A program made the translations under genes and the position numbers. Below the pieces are notes generated by a model. It made no database searches. It was not told where the DNA came from and saw nothing but the letters and a program-made list of their open reading frames with translations. A stretch of 64,000 bases of DNA from Batkoa obscura (taxonomy: Eukaryota > Entomophthoromycota > Entomophthoromycetes > Entomophthorales > Batkoaceae). Each line of letters opens with the position of its first letter. Position 1 is the first letter of the stretch. The DNA is taken from the NCBI GenBank assembly GCA_030770535.1, contig JASVEC010000027.1:62001-126000 (forward strand), given 5' to 3'. This document shows positions 31,055 through 43,145 of the stretch, in pieces.

Positions 31055-33302
31055 TAAGGATAGCTTACCAGCTAGTGAGAACGAAATAGATTTTAGTGAT
31101 TTGGAAAGGGAATATGCCTTAGAATTTGAGAACAACTTTGACAACTTGATCGTAGTGGATGGATTACCAAAAGTAGACGAAAGCAAATATGACAAACTTA
31201 TAACAGTTGTTCAAAAGATCTTTAAAAAATATGGCACTTTGGTTCAAGATAATATTGTTATGCCAATGTCCGAAAAAGATGGTAAAAACACCTCTGAAGG
31301 GTAAACATATTTTATGTTTTTTAGTTGTTATATTAAACCATTTTTTAGCTTCCTTTTCTTAGAGTTTGAAAACGCTGAACAAGCAGCACTTGCCATCAAA
31401 CATGTTAACGGTTACCCTTTTGATAAAAAACATACCCTAACTGTAAATAAATTCACCGATGTAGAAACCTATAGCGCTTTAAGTAATGACTACACTGAGC
31501 CAGAACTTGAAGAATATGTTGAAAAAGAACATTTATTAAGCCATCTTTCAGATAGTCTTGCAAGAGATCAATTTGTTACCTTAATTGGTGACAGCACATC
31601 TATTGTATGGAACAATCGTACAGAAGCTCCAGAATCTTTATTCAGTCGTAAATTATGGACTGAAACTTATACTCAATGGTCCCCACAAGGTACCTATTTA
31701 TGTAGTCTGCATCCTCAAGGTGTAGCTCTTTGGGGAGGTGCTAGTTGGAACAAAATTGTACGCTTCGTACATCCAGGTGTCAAATTAATTGATTTTTCAC
31801 CAAGTGAACGCTATATTGTTACTTGGTCCAATGACCCTATAGTGGCTGGTTCAGGCGCTGCTCCAGGTGCTACTTCTCCTTTTGGTGAAGAAAATGAAGG
31901 CCATCAAATCTGTATATGGGATGTTAAGACTGGTGTGCTTCTAAGATCTTTCCCTAACACCCAACAAACTGTCCCTGATAGCGACTCCCCTACCAAGATT
32001 ACTTGGCCTGTATTCAAATGGTCTCCTAATGATGTTTACTTTGCACGTGTTGTACCTGGTCAAATGCTCTCAATTTATTCTGCTCCAGATATGGGCTTAG
32101 TAGATAAAAAATCCCTTAAAGTTGAAGGTATTGTTGATTTTGAGTGGGCACCAGCACATAAAAAGATAGACAAGAGAGGAGAAAGTAAGACTAAGGAAGG
32201 AGATGATATGCTTGCCTATTGGACCCCAGAGTTGGCCAACACACCAGCAAGAGTAACGTTAATCTCTGTACCATCTAAAGAGATTTTAAGAACTAAGAAT
32301 CTTTTCAATGTAAGCGACTGTAAACTCCACTGGCATAAGAATGGTGAGCTTTTAGCAGTAAGAGTAAACCGATTTACTAAGTCTAAGAAATCAACCTTTT
32401 CAAATGTTGAAATCTTCAGAGTTAGAGAAAAGGATATCCCAGTTGAAGTTATTGAGATTAAAGACACTATCTTACAATTCGCTTGGGAGCCATCTAATAA
32501 CCAACGTTTCGGTTTCATTGCCACTGCCGATGCACCACCAACTGCTCCTACCGCTGCTGGTATGGCTCCACCTACTCCAAAAACAAATGTCAGCTTTTAT
32601 GGCCGTGAAATTAAAAAGGGAAGCAAAAATACAGTATCAAAGGATGAGTTTAAATTGATTACTACCCTTGATAAAAAGACTGTAAACAGTTTAGTATGGT
32701 CACCAAAAGGACGTCATTTCGTCCTTGCTACCCTTCGTTCCAAGACAATGAGTAGTATTGAGTTCTGGGATATTGACTTTGAACTTGAAAGCAAAAAGGA
32801 CAGTAGCTCCAACTTGCATATGATCGGTTCCCCTGAACATTATGGACTTACCGATATCGAATGGGATCCTACTGGTCGTTATGTTATTACCAGTTCTTCA
32901 ATCTGGCATCATGAAATAGAGAATGGTTTCTGCATCTGGGACTTTAAGGGCACTCCATTATATAAGAAACCAATCGAAAACTTCAAACAGATTTTATGGC
33001 GCCCAAGACCTAAGTCTTTGTTATCTATGGAACAAAAGCGTAAGGTACGTAAGAACCTCAACACCTACTCCAAACAATTTGATGAAGAGGATGCTATGTC
33101 CCGCAACGCTATTTCAGCTGCCGAACTTGCTCATCGCAAACGTCTTAATGATGAATGGAAGGCATGGCGTAGTATCATCGAAAAACAACTTGCCGATAAG
33201 AGGATGGATAGCTCTCCAACTCAACTTGATGATAAAGAAGAAGAGATTGAGGAATGGGTTGAAGAGGTTGTTGAAGAATTTGAAGAGGTTGTTGAGGAAT
33301 AG
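31038..33302 (+). CDS. PRT1: Translation initiation factor eIF3 subunit b
   Basis: Exons 31038-31300 and 31349-33302; 738 residues, normal for fungal eIF3b. An N-terminal acidic region leads to an RRM (NLIVVDGLP as RNP2-like, GFLFLEFENAEQA as RNP1-like, residues ~38-125). The splice at 31300/31349 falls inside the RRM and restores it. A large WD40-type propeller follows, with WSPQGTYL, LWGG, FSPSERYIVTWS, WSPNDVYFARV, WSPKGRHFVLA and WDPTGRYVITSS. The C-terminal helical part (RKNLNTYSKQFDEEDAM, LNDEWKAWRSI) binds eIF3i/g in the family, and the tail is Glu/Val-rich. It scaffolds eIF3 on the 40S subunit. Base composition is richer in GC than its neighbours, as expected for a highly expressed gene. 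Confidence 0.97.
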
Positions 33303-33913
33303 AGGCTTTGAAAATCATATTGACTTATTAATAAAAGACAGTAATTATTTTCATTCAAAATATATTATCTTTTAAAATTGTTGCCAACTTTTATTGATTC
33401 TAGTTTTTTTGTTGTAATTAACCTACACAAAAATTTTATTTCTAAAAATATAAAGCTTTATAAAGTATAAAAATTAAAAAGATGTGCTTATAAGTTAAAT
33501 TAAAATTAAAATCGATATTATGAATATTAATTTGTACATAAAAATTATTTAAAAAAAATTCTCCAATAAATATAATTTTCATGATAAAGTGTTAAATTTT
33601 GTGTGCGATTGAGTTAGTGCATTCAATGCTCTATTTCATGACTTAGTGACTTTATACTATTTACTGATTTGAACTAAATTTAATAATACAAGAAAGACGA
33701 AATTTAAATAACTTATTTTTTAAAAAATAATATAAATAAATTTAATTCCTAATACTCTAATAATAATCTCTACGACTTTTTTCTTACATAACACTCAGTT
33801 TAAGCCAATAAACTATCAACCATTACCACTTGTGTAAAAAAGGAAAGTGAGCTTTCAAAAATCTGGCTAGCAATTTCAAAAACTTATCTTTTGATAAAAT
33901 TCAAGTTATCAGG
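33303..33913. other. Intergenic region
   Basis: 600 bp, very AT-rich, holding the eIF3b 3' end and the promoter of the next gene on the same strand. Nothing else seen. Confidence 0.5.
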
Positions 33914-36900
33914 ATGGAAAGTAAAAGAGACAAAGGGGACAAAAGGAATAAGGAGAACATATCGAGTACAAATTCACCTATAAATGGAGCCCAAATTGAT
34001 CTAACAAATGTTGAATATATAGGAGGAACCAATGAAGTAGAAAAGGGAAATAATAATATATATCTAAAATATAGCAATTATATGAAAAATTATGTATCCA
34101 AAGATAGGCCTGAGTTTGAGCAAGTCACTGAGGATCAGCTACAAGAAATATTTAATAAGGTTTATACGGAGGTAAGTATAGAAAATTGATTATTTTACAA
34201 AACGTTCTTATTTTAAATTTTAGATTTTGGAACAAAAAAAAGAGTTTTGGGAAATAATTTTAAAATTGACAGATGAAGAAATTTTTATTGCAAGTGACTT
34301 CGAGGTTTCTGCTAAAAAAGACATTAGAGAATCATATCAACAAAGCACACCTACTTTGGTAAATAATGAATCTATGATATCCCCTTCGACAAATTTGGAT
34401 GGAACAAATAATAAAAATAGGTACAAGGACCAAGCCAATACTGACGAAACACAAAATGATAGTAAAATTTATTCAAACAGAAAGGTTTTTAAGTTTATTT
34501 TTAGATCAAGCAATTGACCTTTCACAAATAACGGTAATTAATTTATTTCAATCCCATTCTACTATCAATTTGAATTTCATATAATAAACTAACTATAAAT
34601 AGCCCAAAAAAAAGCAGACCGCAGGAAATCTATCAAGAACAGCGTTGATAAATCTACAAGAAGCAGAGATCGATACTTATTCTCAATCTGCGATACGTGC
34701 TATGGTATATTTTTATTCATATTCGTTTGATTTGCTAAAAATATAGCTTGATAAAATTGATTACTTATTCTATTTTAGCTTTCCGCTGCATTAACCCACC
34801 TTTCTACTGTTGAAACTGAAGCAAAGCTTGATCGAGCTACATTTAATAAAGAGGTAGTTAACAAGTTCTGGATTAGACAAACATGCATACTAATTTATTT
34901 TTTATAGAAAGTCATAAAAGATAATATCATTGAAGATCTTAAAGCTGAAGTTGCGGGCTGTAAGCTTCTGTTACGATCAGTAAGAAATTTTAATCATTGT
35001 GTCTACATTTTAATAGTTTTAGTACCAAGAAGGTATTGAACTTAGAAATATTGAAGAAAAACTAAGGATGAAAGAAGTAGAAGTGCTTCAAAGGAAATAT
35101 ACTGAATGTTTATATGAACTTAATAATTATAAGCTTTTAAATCAGAATTTCTCTCCTATAGTTAATACAAATTTACAGAATAATCAATCAGATCAAGCTC
35201 CCCAAGAACCACAGTCTACTCAGTTTCATAAAGGAGTCCATGCTGAATCCCATAACGAAAGATATGAACCTGTAGAATCAGTACCACAATATCAAAATCA
35301 AGATGAAGTAGACAACAATTTTAATCCGAACCAAACCTTTCCTGGATTGGTAAATTAGTTTATTTGTGACGTTGATAATTTATTTAACTAATTTCAAGAA
35401 TGAAAATAAGTCTATAAATATGGACGAAACCTTTACTTCAACAAGGAGCGTTCAGTTTAATATACCTCCAAGGCAAATAAGCTCGATTTCTAATACACAC
35501 ACTACACCATTAGATAGTAAGACGAAGAGTAAAAACAAAGGATGTGTTCAACTACAACCAACGTCATCGACACGCGTTCAAAAAAGCCCGCCAAATCGTT
35601 TAAAGACTAGGTCTCGACGTAAAACAAACGACCTTGATTTAAGCTTAAGCGAAATTGAAGATTTTGTTGAGGAAAATCCACCCATTCGTATAAGTGGTTT
35701 CCATAGTGTAGGATTTATAAACCGTTTAAATTCTTTTGCTAATTTTTTTAGGGCAATAGCCATAAGGAGACACCAGCATCCCACAAAGAAGTTATTAATC
35801 CTACTAGGCATATTTCACTCTTGAAAAGTTATGGACAAAAAGAAAGTCAAACTTCAACTCATAATCAAAGGCGACTTCAATCTCAAATCAAAAATCAAAA
35901 TCATCCTCAGCCTCGTTCCCAATTTAATAGAAATGACCATGAAATAGAGGGTCAGGATTTACGTTATAATCACAGATCCATAAACAATGATTATGAGCTT
36001 ATGGTTAATAAAACAAATCAACAAAGGGATTATGCTCATTCATTAACAAGACATAAGACAGTAAATTATACAACAACCTCAAACAATATTCAAGCTGGAA
36101 TGGCACTAACTCAACACTCAGCTACAGTCAGTCAGTACGATCCTGGTATGCATAAACATGTAGAAGATAATTCACATACTGAGCAGCAAATGTATATGGA
36201 TCTACATACGGAACATTCACAAAATCGATTTAGAGCCTTGAAGCCGAAACCTTATTATAGTAGCGCAAAAGCAGTCAGAATGGATGTTAGGCGCCCTGAA
36301 TTAACTCACCATCGTCCTCCTTACTTAGACTGTATTATTTTTTATTTTATTATTCAATTTCATGCCCTAATATTTAATATAGTAGCTGAGCCAGTAATAC
36401 CACAAACACAAAAGAGAAGTCAAAATGCTTCAGTTGGTGCCTATTTCGATCCTAATAAAAGGGTGGCGATGGTTCATCCAGGGGTAGAGCTAGGGACAGC
36501 CTATAGATCAGAAAAAGATATACAAGGAGATCCGAAATTTACTAACTTTCAAGGGCCTGTAACCCATCAGAACCACATAGGTTACGGTTCAAATTCAGAA
36601 GTGATAATTACTCGCCCGAATCATCAGCCAGTAGCTATGAATCCAAGTCATCAACTAACGAATATACGTCTAAGTCACCAGCCGATACCTACAAATTCAA
36701 ACCAACAACCAATGAATACTCGCCCTAACCACCAGCCACTGCCCCCGAGTCAAAATAACGAGGCAACTAGAAATCAGGCTCCAGCTGCTGAAATAGAGTC
36801 AAAAGATACTTTTGTTCCAGAAGAAGCAAGTGCAGGTAAACAGAAGCAAAAGGAGGGATCCAATGAGGGTAAAAAAGCTAAAAAGAATAGGGTGATATCA

Positions 36901-36999
36901 TTCAAGAAACAACGCGAGAAACAAAACGGTAAGGAAAAAGAGAATGAAAGAATTAATGACACGTTGTTTGCCTCGGGGAAAAAAGGCATTAAGAAATAA
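33914..36999 (+). CDS. Unrecognised 868-residue coiled-coil/low-complexity protein, ten exons
   Basis: Exons: 33914-34171, 34224-34461, 34505-34533, 34603-34704, 34779-34853, 34908-34979, 35023-35349, 35399-35707, 35752-36331, 36383-36999. All joins keep frame. The N-terminal third is helical (TEDQLQEIFNKVYTEILEQK); exons 4-7 form a likely coiled coil (LSTVETEAKLDRATFNKEK, IEEKLRMKEVEVLQRKYTEC). The second half is Gln/Asn/His/Pro-rich with a repeated PNHQP/PSHQ-type motif around 36610-36740 (TRPNHQPVA, NPSHQLT, RLSHQPI, TRPNHQPLP), and the C-terminus is strongly basic (KKAKKNRVISFKKQREK), which could be a nuclear signal. No family recognised. A cytoskeletal, spindle or chromatin scaffold is possible, but that is only inference. 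Intron 36332-36382 is 51 nt and in frame. Confidence 0.55.
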
Positions 37000-38159
37000 G
37001 AAATTGTAAGAAGAATGTTTGATCTAATGGTTATAAATAGTTAATGGTAGAATGGAAGCCCTGTATGTTTATTGTACGTTGAGAAGTGAAATACTGTGGC
37101 TGAAAAAGGAATAAAGTGGCATACTTTATGCTCTTAAATTAAAAATGGCCTTTACTTATTTTACTGTTGAAAAGATGTTATTGTTTGATATCATATGTAT
37201 ATTAATTCCTACTTCGTTAATTTATATAGAAAATTCTGAGTACAAAATCGTACATAAATTAAAATTATAAAATAAAAATAAGTGATAAGAAACTTATAAA
37301 ATATGGAGAAAAGCTGCTATTTTATTTTTTTTAAACTTGATACTCCTATAAAAAAATACCAGTAATTAATATAGTTAAACTGCAGTCTAAATCCATTAAA
37401 TAATTTTTTAATAATAATAAAAGCAATAAATAAAGATAGAATAATAATAATGTTTTCAAAATAATAGTATAAACTTTAACTACAATAACTAATTTTAAGC
37501 TATATTTTTGACTTTGTTCTTAAGTTTAAATGTTTAGACGTAATATTTATATTTTAACTCAGTGTTAAATATTGTATATTTGATAACAGAGCTAAGCTGT
37601 TAACATTTATAAATAAAAATTATAAATACGAATAATACAAAATATTCAAATGTTCAAAAATTCGAAAAAATGAATAAAAATTCAGTCATATCAAAAAGGA
37701 CAATTCGAATTAAGCAAAGTCTGCAAAGAAGGATCAAATTAGGTGGGAATTCAAAATAAGTCTAAGAATTGAGAATAGTAGTTATCGTAAGTGATACTAT
37801 CCTCTTTTTAACTCTGATTGCATAAGGTAGGTGACATGCATCCATTTTAAAATTAGAATAAGAAGAATAAGAGGAGAAGACTTGATGGGTTAAAGAGAGG
37901 AAATCAGGAGAAGGAAAAGGATCGAAAAAGAGTTATTTTAATATACCAAAGCTGTGGGCGGCAGAAGTTAAATGTTAAAAGACAAAAGAAAACGAAGAAA
38001 AAATAGGAAACAACACATCCAAAAGTTACAATCCAAAAATATTAACCAGTCACATCAAATTGAGTCTATCTTATTCATCTTATTCGAAATTAGCTATAGT
38101 TAATCAACAAATTTATAAACAATAAAACTGACATATTAATTAAAGGAGTCTTATTATCA
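37000..38159. other. 1.2-kb intergenic region
   Basis: AT-rich, between two plus-strand genes. A purine-rich stretch at 37850-37940 (AGAATAAGAGGAGAAG...) lies about 220 bp upstream of the uL22 start. No gene seen. Confidence 0.45.
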
Positions 38160-38865
38160 ATGGCTGTATATTCTGCTATCCCTGCCAACCCAGAAAAATG
38201 TAATTTTTAATTTAAATCTTAATCATCAAATTTTAATTCAAATTTCAGCTGCCCGTGCCAGAGGCTCCGACCTTCGTGTTCACTACAAGGTAAAAAAAAC
38301 TTTATAATTTTGAAGATTTTAATTAATTCAAATCAAAGAATACTCATGAAGCTGCCGTCGTACTCAAGGGTATGAAAGTACAAAAAGCTCTTGCTTACCT
38401 TGAAGCTGTTAAAGAACACAAGCGTTGCGTACCATTCCGTCGTTATAACGGTGGAGTTGGTCGTACCGCTCAAGCTAAAGAGTTCAATACCACTCAAGGT
38501 CGTTGGCCCGTAAAGAGTGTTAAGTATCTTTCCGATCTTTTAAAGAATTTAGTTTCCAACGCTGAACTTAAAGGTCTTGATGCTGAAGCTTTAGTTATTA
38601 AACATATTCAAGTTAACCAAGCCCGTCACCAACGTAGACGTACTTACCGTGCTCATGGTCGTGTTAACCGTAATTATTTCTATTATTTTTGCAAGTTTTT
38701 ATATATTTATTATTTTGATTAATAGCATACATGTCTTCCCCATGTCATATTGAAATTATTGCTACTGAAGCAGGAAAAATCGTAGCTAAAGCTAAGGAAC
38801 CAAAAGTACTTCGTAAGTTATCCGTACGTCAACTCGGAAACAAAGCTGCACGTTTCCAAAATTAG
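38160..38865 (+). CDS. RPL17: 60S ribosomal protein uL22 (L17)
   Basis: Four exons: 38160-38199, 38249-38289, 38339-38669, 38726-38865; 183 residues, normal length. Matches the family throughout: [81 protein letters not shown], and a C-terminus [12 protein letters not shown]. uL22 lines the large-subunit peptide exit tunnel. The first two introns are close to the start, as is common for ribosomal-protein genes. Codon use is clearly less AT-biased than its neighbours (for example GCTGCC, CGTCGT), consistent with high expression. Confidence 0.97.
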
Positions 38866-40091
38866 AAACGCTAAAAAATAAAATTCACTGACATAATTTA
38901 AGCTTTAAGACATTAAGTAAATAATAAATTTGTTTAAATAGTTTTTAGGAAGGTTTAAAATTGTATTTGTAAGGTTTTATTGTTATTATTAGTGTCTAAA
39001 GGGCGATAAACCAATAATAGTATGTGCATCAGGATTACAGTATGATCGTATTAATGGATATATATTAACGATAGATGGATTTTATATAAAGTAAATGAAA
39101 TGATTAAAAGAGGTTTTTCAATAAAAAAAACACGACTTTATTTATAGTATAAATAGAATTTATTTGAATCAACATATCGGGGCATCTATTAAGAGATAAA
39201 GCTATGTCCACTTTTTAGGCATATAAATTGGATAGTATATTAGTTACTTTAAGTAGAAAAACACATTCATAGAAACTAAAATAAAATGAAACAATAGATA
39301 GCTGAAGTAATTTCTCTCTTTGTTCCAAAATAAATATCTAATTTCAGAAAATGTATAGGTTTGTAAACCAAAAATAAAAGTATCCTTTCTTAGAATATAA
39401 TTAATTTTCTGTGATCTTTTCTAATATTATAAAAAATTATTATACAGTTACATATTATAATATGGACCTTCAAGTTGTACAAAACCATCTCATTTTTTAA
39501 AACTCTGAGTTGCTTAACAAATCTTTATGTCCCAATTTCGATCATTAAACTAGGAAAGTAAGACGTTCAACCTTCTCTTATAGTTAATGTTAAGTTTATA
39601 TGCTGATGTTTTTTTATAATAATAAATTACTTTAAAGCTTAAAGAGTATGGCTTTTCATTTAAAAATTTAAATAACTTAAAAAAGGGACAGAATTTAATA
39701 AAAAAATATCTTTAATTTAGTTAATTTGAATAGTCCTTTTTAGAACAACTCAAAAATGTGCAATTGAATGTTTGTTTTGGAACAGAAGTAGCATTATGTA
39801 CGTGATAATTATAAAATAAAATCTTATTTTTGATGCCCTCTAAATTTATTAAAAGCCATATTTCTATAAATAAATAAGAGAAATGTCTCTCATTAATTTA
39901 ATAAAATAAAAGTAGTTACTAAAAATAAATTAAAATTAAAATTCAAGAAATTTTAAATATAAATAAAATAAAATATTCTAATAACTAAAACTATTATTTT
40001 AAACAACCTTATTCTTGGTTTTTAATAAATTTATAAAAAGACGTTATTCTATAAATAAAGAAATAAAGAGATAAAATTTTTTTATATTAAA
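38866..40091. other. 1.2-kb intergenic region
   Basis: AT-rich with no gene seen. A 45-bp stretch at 39028-39075 reads GLQYDRINGYILTIDG in one frame, reminiscent of exon 2 of the MOSC genes, but nothing around it supports a gene. Confidence 0.4.
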
Positions 40092-40796
40092 TTAATTAAA
40101 ATAAAAAATGGCTACTAAAAATAAACTAAAGTTGAAACTAGTCCGATTTTTAAACACATGCCTATGGTCTGAAGTAACAGTAGCTGTAATAGCAGTGTAA
40201 GTAGGCACACTAGGGGAATTATCTCCGCCACTCTTAGTATTATCCCCCATCAGATCTTTAACTAGGACTTTTTTAATGGTCCCACAGATCAACCTTCTTT
40301 TATCAGTAGGATAGTGAATAACTATAGACTTATTAATCACGGATAATTTCCCTTTAATTTTAATCTGATCATCAATAATAGTAAAACGGGAGTTATTACG
40401 GCCTTTTAATTTACCATGTTTACCAGAAAGATCCCCGTGCTGACATGCTTCTATTTTAGCTGAAGTACATTTATAATTTTCATTTTTATCATTTGGGTTC
40501 TTATTTGTTGGATCCCAATGTCCACCTGCACTGTCACAATCATCGTTTTTGATCGGTAATTGATGGATATGATAAGGGTATTCTTGGCTTTTATCCGAGT
40601 CAACGAAATGACTTACAATGAAATCTAGTTTGACACTGCCGTTTTTAAATTCGCTCATTAATATAGAAGCACTTATTGGGTTTTTATAAAATTCTACGTA
40701 CCCTAAATAGTCTTCATTTTCTTGATTTTCAGCGGATTGAGATAATGTATATTGGATATATATAAAAAGCAGTAAAGCTAATTTTATTGGGTTCAT
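40092..40796 (-). CDS. Copper-only, GPI-anchored superoxide dismutase
   Basis: Single exon, 234 residues. Signal peptide (KLALLLFIYIQYTLSQ). The Cu,Zn-SOD fold motifs are PYHIHQLP (His76, His78), GGHWDP (His93), CQHGDLSGKHG and SIVIHYPTDKR (His161), giving the four copper ligands. The positions of two zinc ligands of classical SOD1 are not histidine (residue 101 is Pro, residue 119 is Gln), and the short loop with GDLSGKHG resembles the Cu-only SODs of Candida (SOD4/5/6). The C-terminus is hydrophobic (FNFSLFLVAIFYFN) after a Ser/Thr-containing stem, as for GPI attachment. It probably disproportionates extracellular superoxide at the cell wall. Cys87/110 and Cys118/171 may form disulphides. 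Confidence 0.88.
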   Translation of the reverse strand: MNPIKLALLLFIYIQYTLSQSAENQENEDYLGYVEFYKNPISASILMSEFKNGSVKLDFIVSHFVDSDKSQEYPYHIHQLPIKNDDCDSAGGHWDPTNKNPNDKNENYKCTSAKIEACQHGDLSGKHGKLKGRNNSRFTIIDDQIKIKGKLSVINKSIVIHYPTDKRRLICGTIKKVLVKDLMGDNTKSGGDNSPSVPTYTAITATVTSDHRHVFKNRTSFNFSLFLVAIFYFN

Positions 40797-41163
40797 TTGT
40801 CTTATTACTAATTAAAAAATAAATATGCTATTATTTCTATTAAATTTAAATTTCGACTATTTTATATCTTTTTGTATTCTTTATTAAATGAGATTGAACC
40901 GCATAATAATTATTGGTTAGTATGGTTATGAAATAACACAATTTAAATTTATTAAAGCTTAAAATTTCAAAAAAATTCAAATTTCCATTTAAATCTAAGA
41001 TTAATTCTCTGAGATGTGTTTATTTCATATGATAATATGACTTAAGTATATTATTATTTAAATAAAGTCTATAAAATTTTGGTATTAGAGCTAATACGAC
41101 TAGCGAGACAGGGAAATTCTTCATTACAAGTACTTGGCCATTTAAAGTATAACTGATTTATTG
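40797..41163. other. Intergenic region
   Basis: 370 bp of AT-rich DNA between the SOD promoter and the 3' end of the first TOK channel. No feature seen. Confidence 0.5.
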
Positions 41164-43145
41164 TCAAGGTATCAAATCATTATTAGCCTGCTGGAAATAA
41201 TCACTTTTTACAGTATTAAAACTTTTACTTTTTATATCATAATTTAACATAACATCGTCCATAAAATCAAAATTTAGCTTACTAATCATTTTCTTTTCGT
41301 TATTTTTCAACTCTTTCTGTTCACTCACTTCCATGTTTTTACTCATTTGGTTTAATAAATGGCAATATAAATAATGATATTCTTCTAAATAAATAAACTC
41401 CTTTTTTTCTATTATCTCTCTTGTTAATACATTATCCTCATCTGCAATTAAATTGGCTACTAACTTTTGGTATATCTTACTCATTATTACTAAATTGCAT
41501 ATCAGCTCGTCCTTATTATTATCGTTTAATATGTTATGATTGTTTTTTATTATTTCTGATTCAAAGTCTTTAACTAATTGTTCCCTAGTTTGACTAAACT
41601 TATTTTGTTGTAATTTAATTTTATAATTAGCATGAAGATTTTCTATCCTTTTATACAATACAAAGGAGCCTAGTTCGGTACCTATAGATATCAAATAGGT
41701 TGCTGCTACTAACCCTAAGAGTGCATACACAATAAATACAATTTTCCCCTGCAAAGTCTTGGGTGTTATATTACCATATCCGATCGTTGTAAACGAGACA
41801 AAGCAAAAATTAAAAGATTCAAAATAGGTCCAATTTTCTGAGTACATAAAAATTACTCCACCTAAAAACCTAGATAAAAAAGTTTAATATTGTACTACTA
41901 TATATTATTAAATTTATTATTATTTACCAAAATAATAGTAAATAAATAATTGCAAAGATAAATTGTCGTTTTATAATTATCAATTTTTCCTTATTTACTA
42001 GTTTACGCTTTTTTCTCCGAATAAAACTGGCATTTTTATAATCCAATTTAGAATTCAATAAGGTGATAATTTGACATTGGTTGCTATTGTATTGGTCATT
42101 ATTGATTTGACCACTATTATTTATATTTTCACTTTCGTTGTTCTCATTTTCTTCAATGTCCTTTATCTTGTTTTTTTTTCTATTATCTTCGATCTCTTTC
42201 AATTTTAATAAAAACTTTGTTTCTATTTTTTCAAGTAATGCAATTCTTATTGCATTAACAAATAAACCCATGAATACGATACCAACAAGTGCGTAAAAAA
42301 ATAAGAATATTTGCGAACTTTGATTATTGGGAAATACGTCTCCAAATCCAATAGTTGTATTTGTTACTATATAGCAATAATAATATTAGTACATATATCA
42401 ATTTCTTATTGTTGCATGGGTTACCCAAAATAAAATAAAGTCCGTCAACAAAGCCCCAATCTTCAAGGATACAAAATATTAGAGTGCCAATTTTACCCCA
42501 AACTGTATTTAAAATTAGATAAATTATAAACATTCTTTGTTTGTTTACTATTCCACTATTCTTATTTATTAAACGATTATTCTTGAAATAATCAATCATC
42601 AAAAATAATATTGATATTGTTGATATTGCTATACCAATTAAATTAAGTATAAGATTATAATAATATTTTTGCCATCTCTCATAATATATTATTATTGAAA
42701 TTATTATACATATTACTATAAATTTTAATTAACATATTATCATATGGTGCTCTATATTAAACTTGCCATGTAAAGATAAGAATACTACTGTTAGCAAGGT
42801 ATTACTTCGAATCTTTCTTTCCCAAAACCTAAATAGTAGCGTAATAGTACCGACTATTTGAAACATGATAGCTAATGATAAGCAAGCGATGTTGGCTAAC
42901 AAAAAAATGAATAAAGTTTACTATATCTACTTCAATAACTTGCCATTATAGATCTGATATTGCTCCTCACTCAAACTTTCTAAGCTGATCCAGTTGCCTT
43001 CCAATGGCGGTATTGTGAGTATAAGAGAAAGTGGTGTGACTATACCAACGAGCGTAGGCAAAATTCTTAGTTCTGGGTGCTTTACCTTATAGTTGTCTTT
43101 ATTATTGTCATTATCATTATTATTTTTGAAGTCGTAAAATAGCAT
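41164..43145 (-). CDS. TOK1: TOK-type two-pore potassium channel, copy 1
   Basis: Five exons: 42944-43145, 42767-42895, 42425-42715, 41928-42366, 41164-41869; 588 residues. The exon plan and exon 2/3 lengths (129, 291) match the two other copies. Pore 1 is VTNTTIGFGDVFP and pore 2 is FTTIGYGNITP; together with the hydrophobic pattern (about eight spans) this is the fungal outward-rectifier TOK1 layout, in which K+ leaves the cell on depolarisation. The cytoplasmic C-terminus is charged and conserved among the copies (LEEYHYLYCHLLNQ, SKLNFDFMDDV). The first two introns begin with GC (GCAAGT, twice), where copies 2 and 3 have GT. Long stretches of the last two exons and the intervening intron are identical in nucleotide sequence to copy 2. 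Confidence 0.92.

Noticed and set aside
32216-32658. ORFs on both strands within eIF3b, and 32923-33375
   Set aside because: They overlap a complete, conserved WD40/eIF3b coding region and have no domain of their own.
39028-39075. MOSC exon-2-like stretch reading GLQYDRINGYILTIDG
   Set aside because: Only ~16 residues match, and no neighbouring exon, splice site or second motif supports a MOSC relic here.
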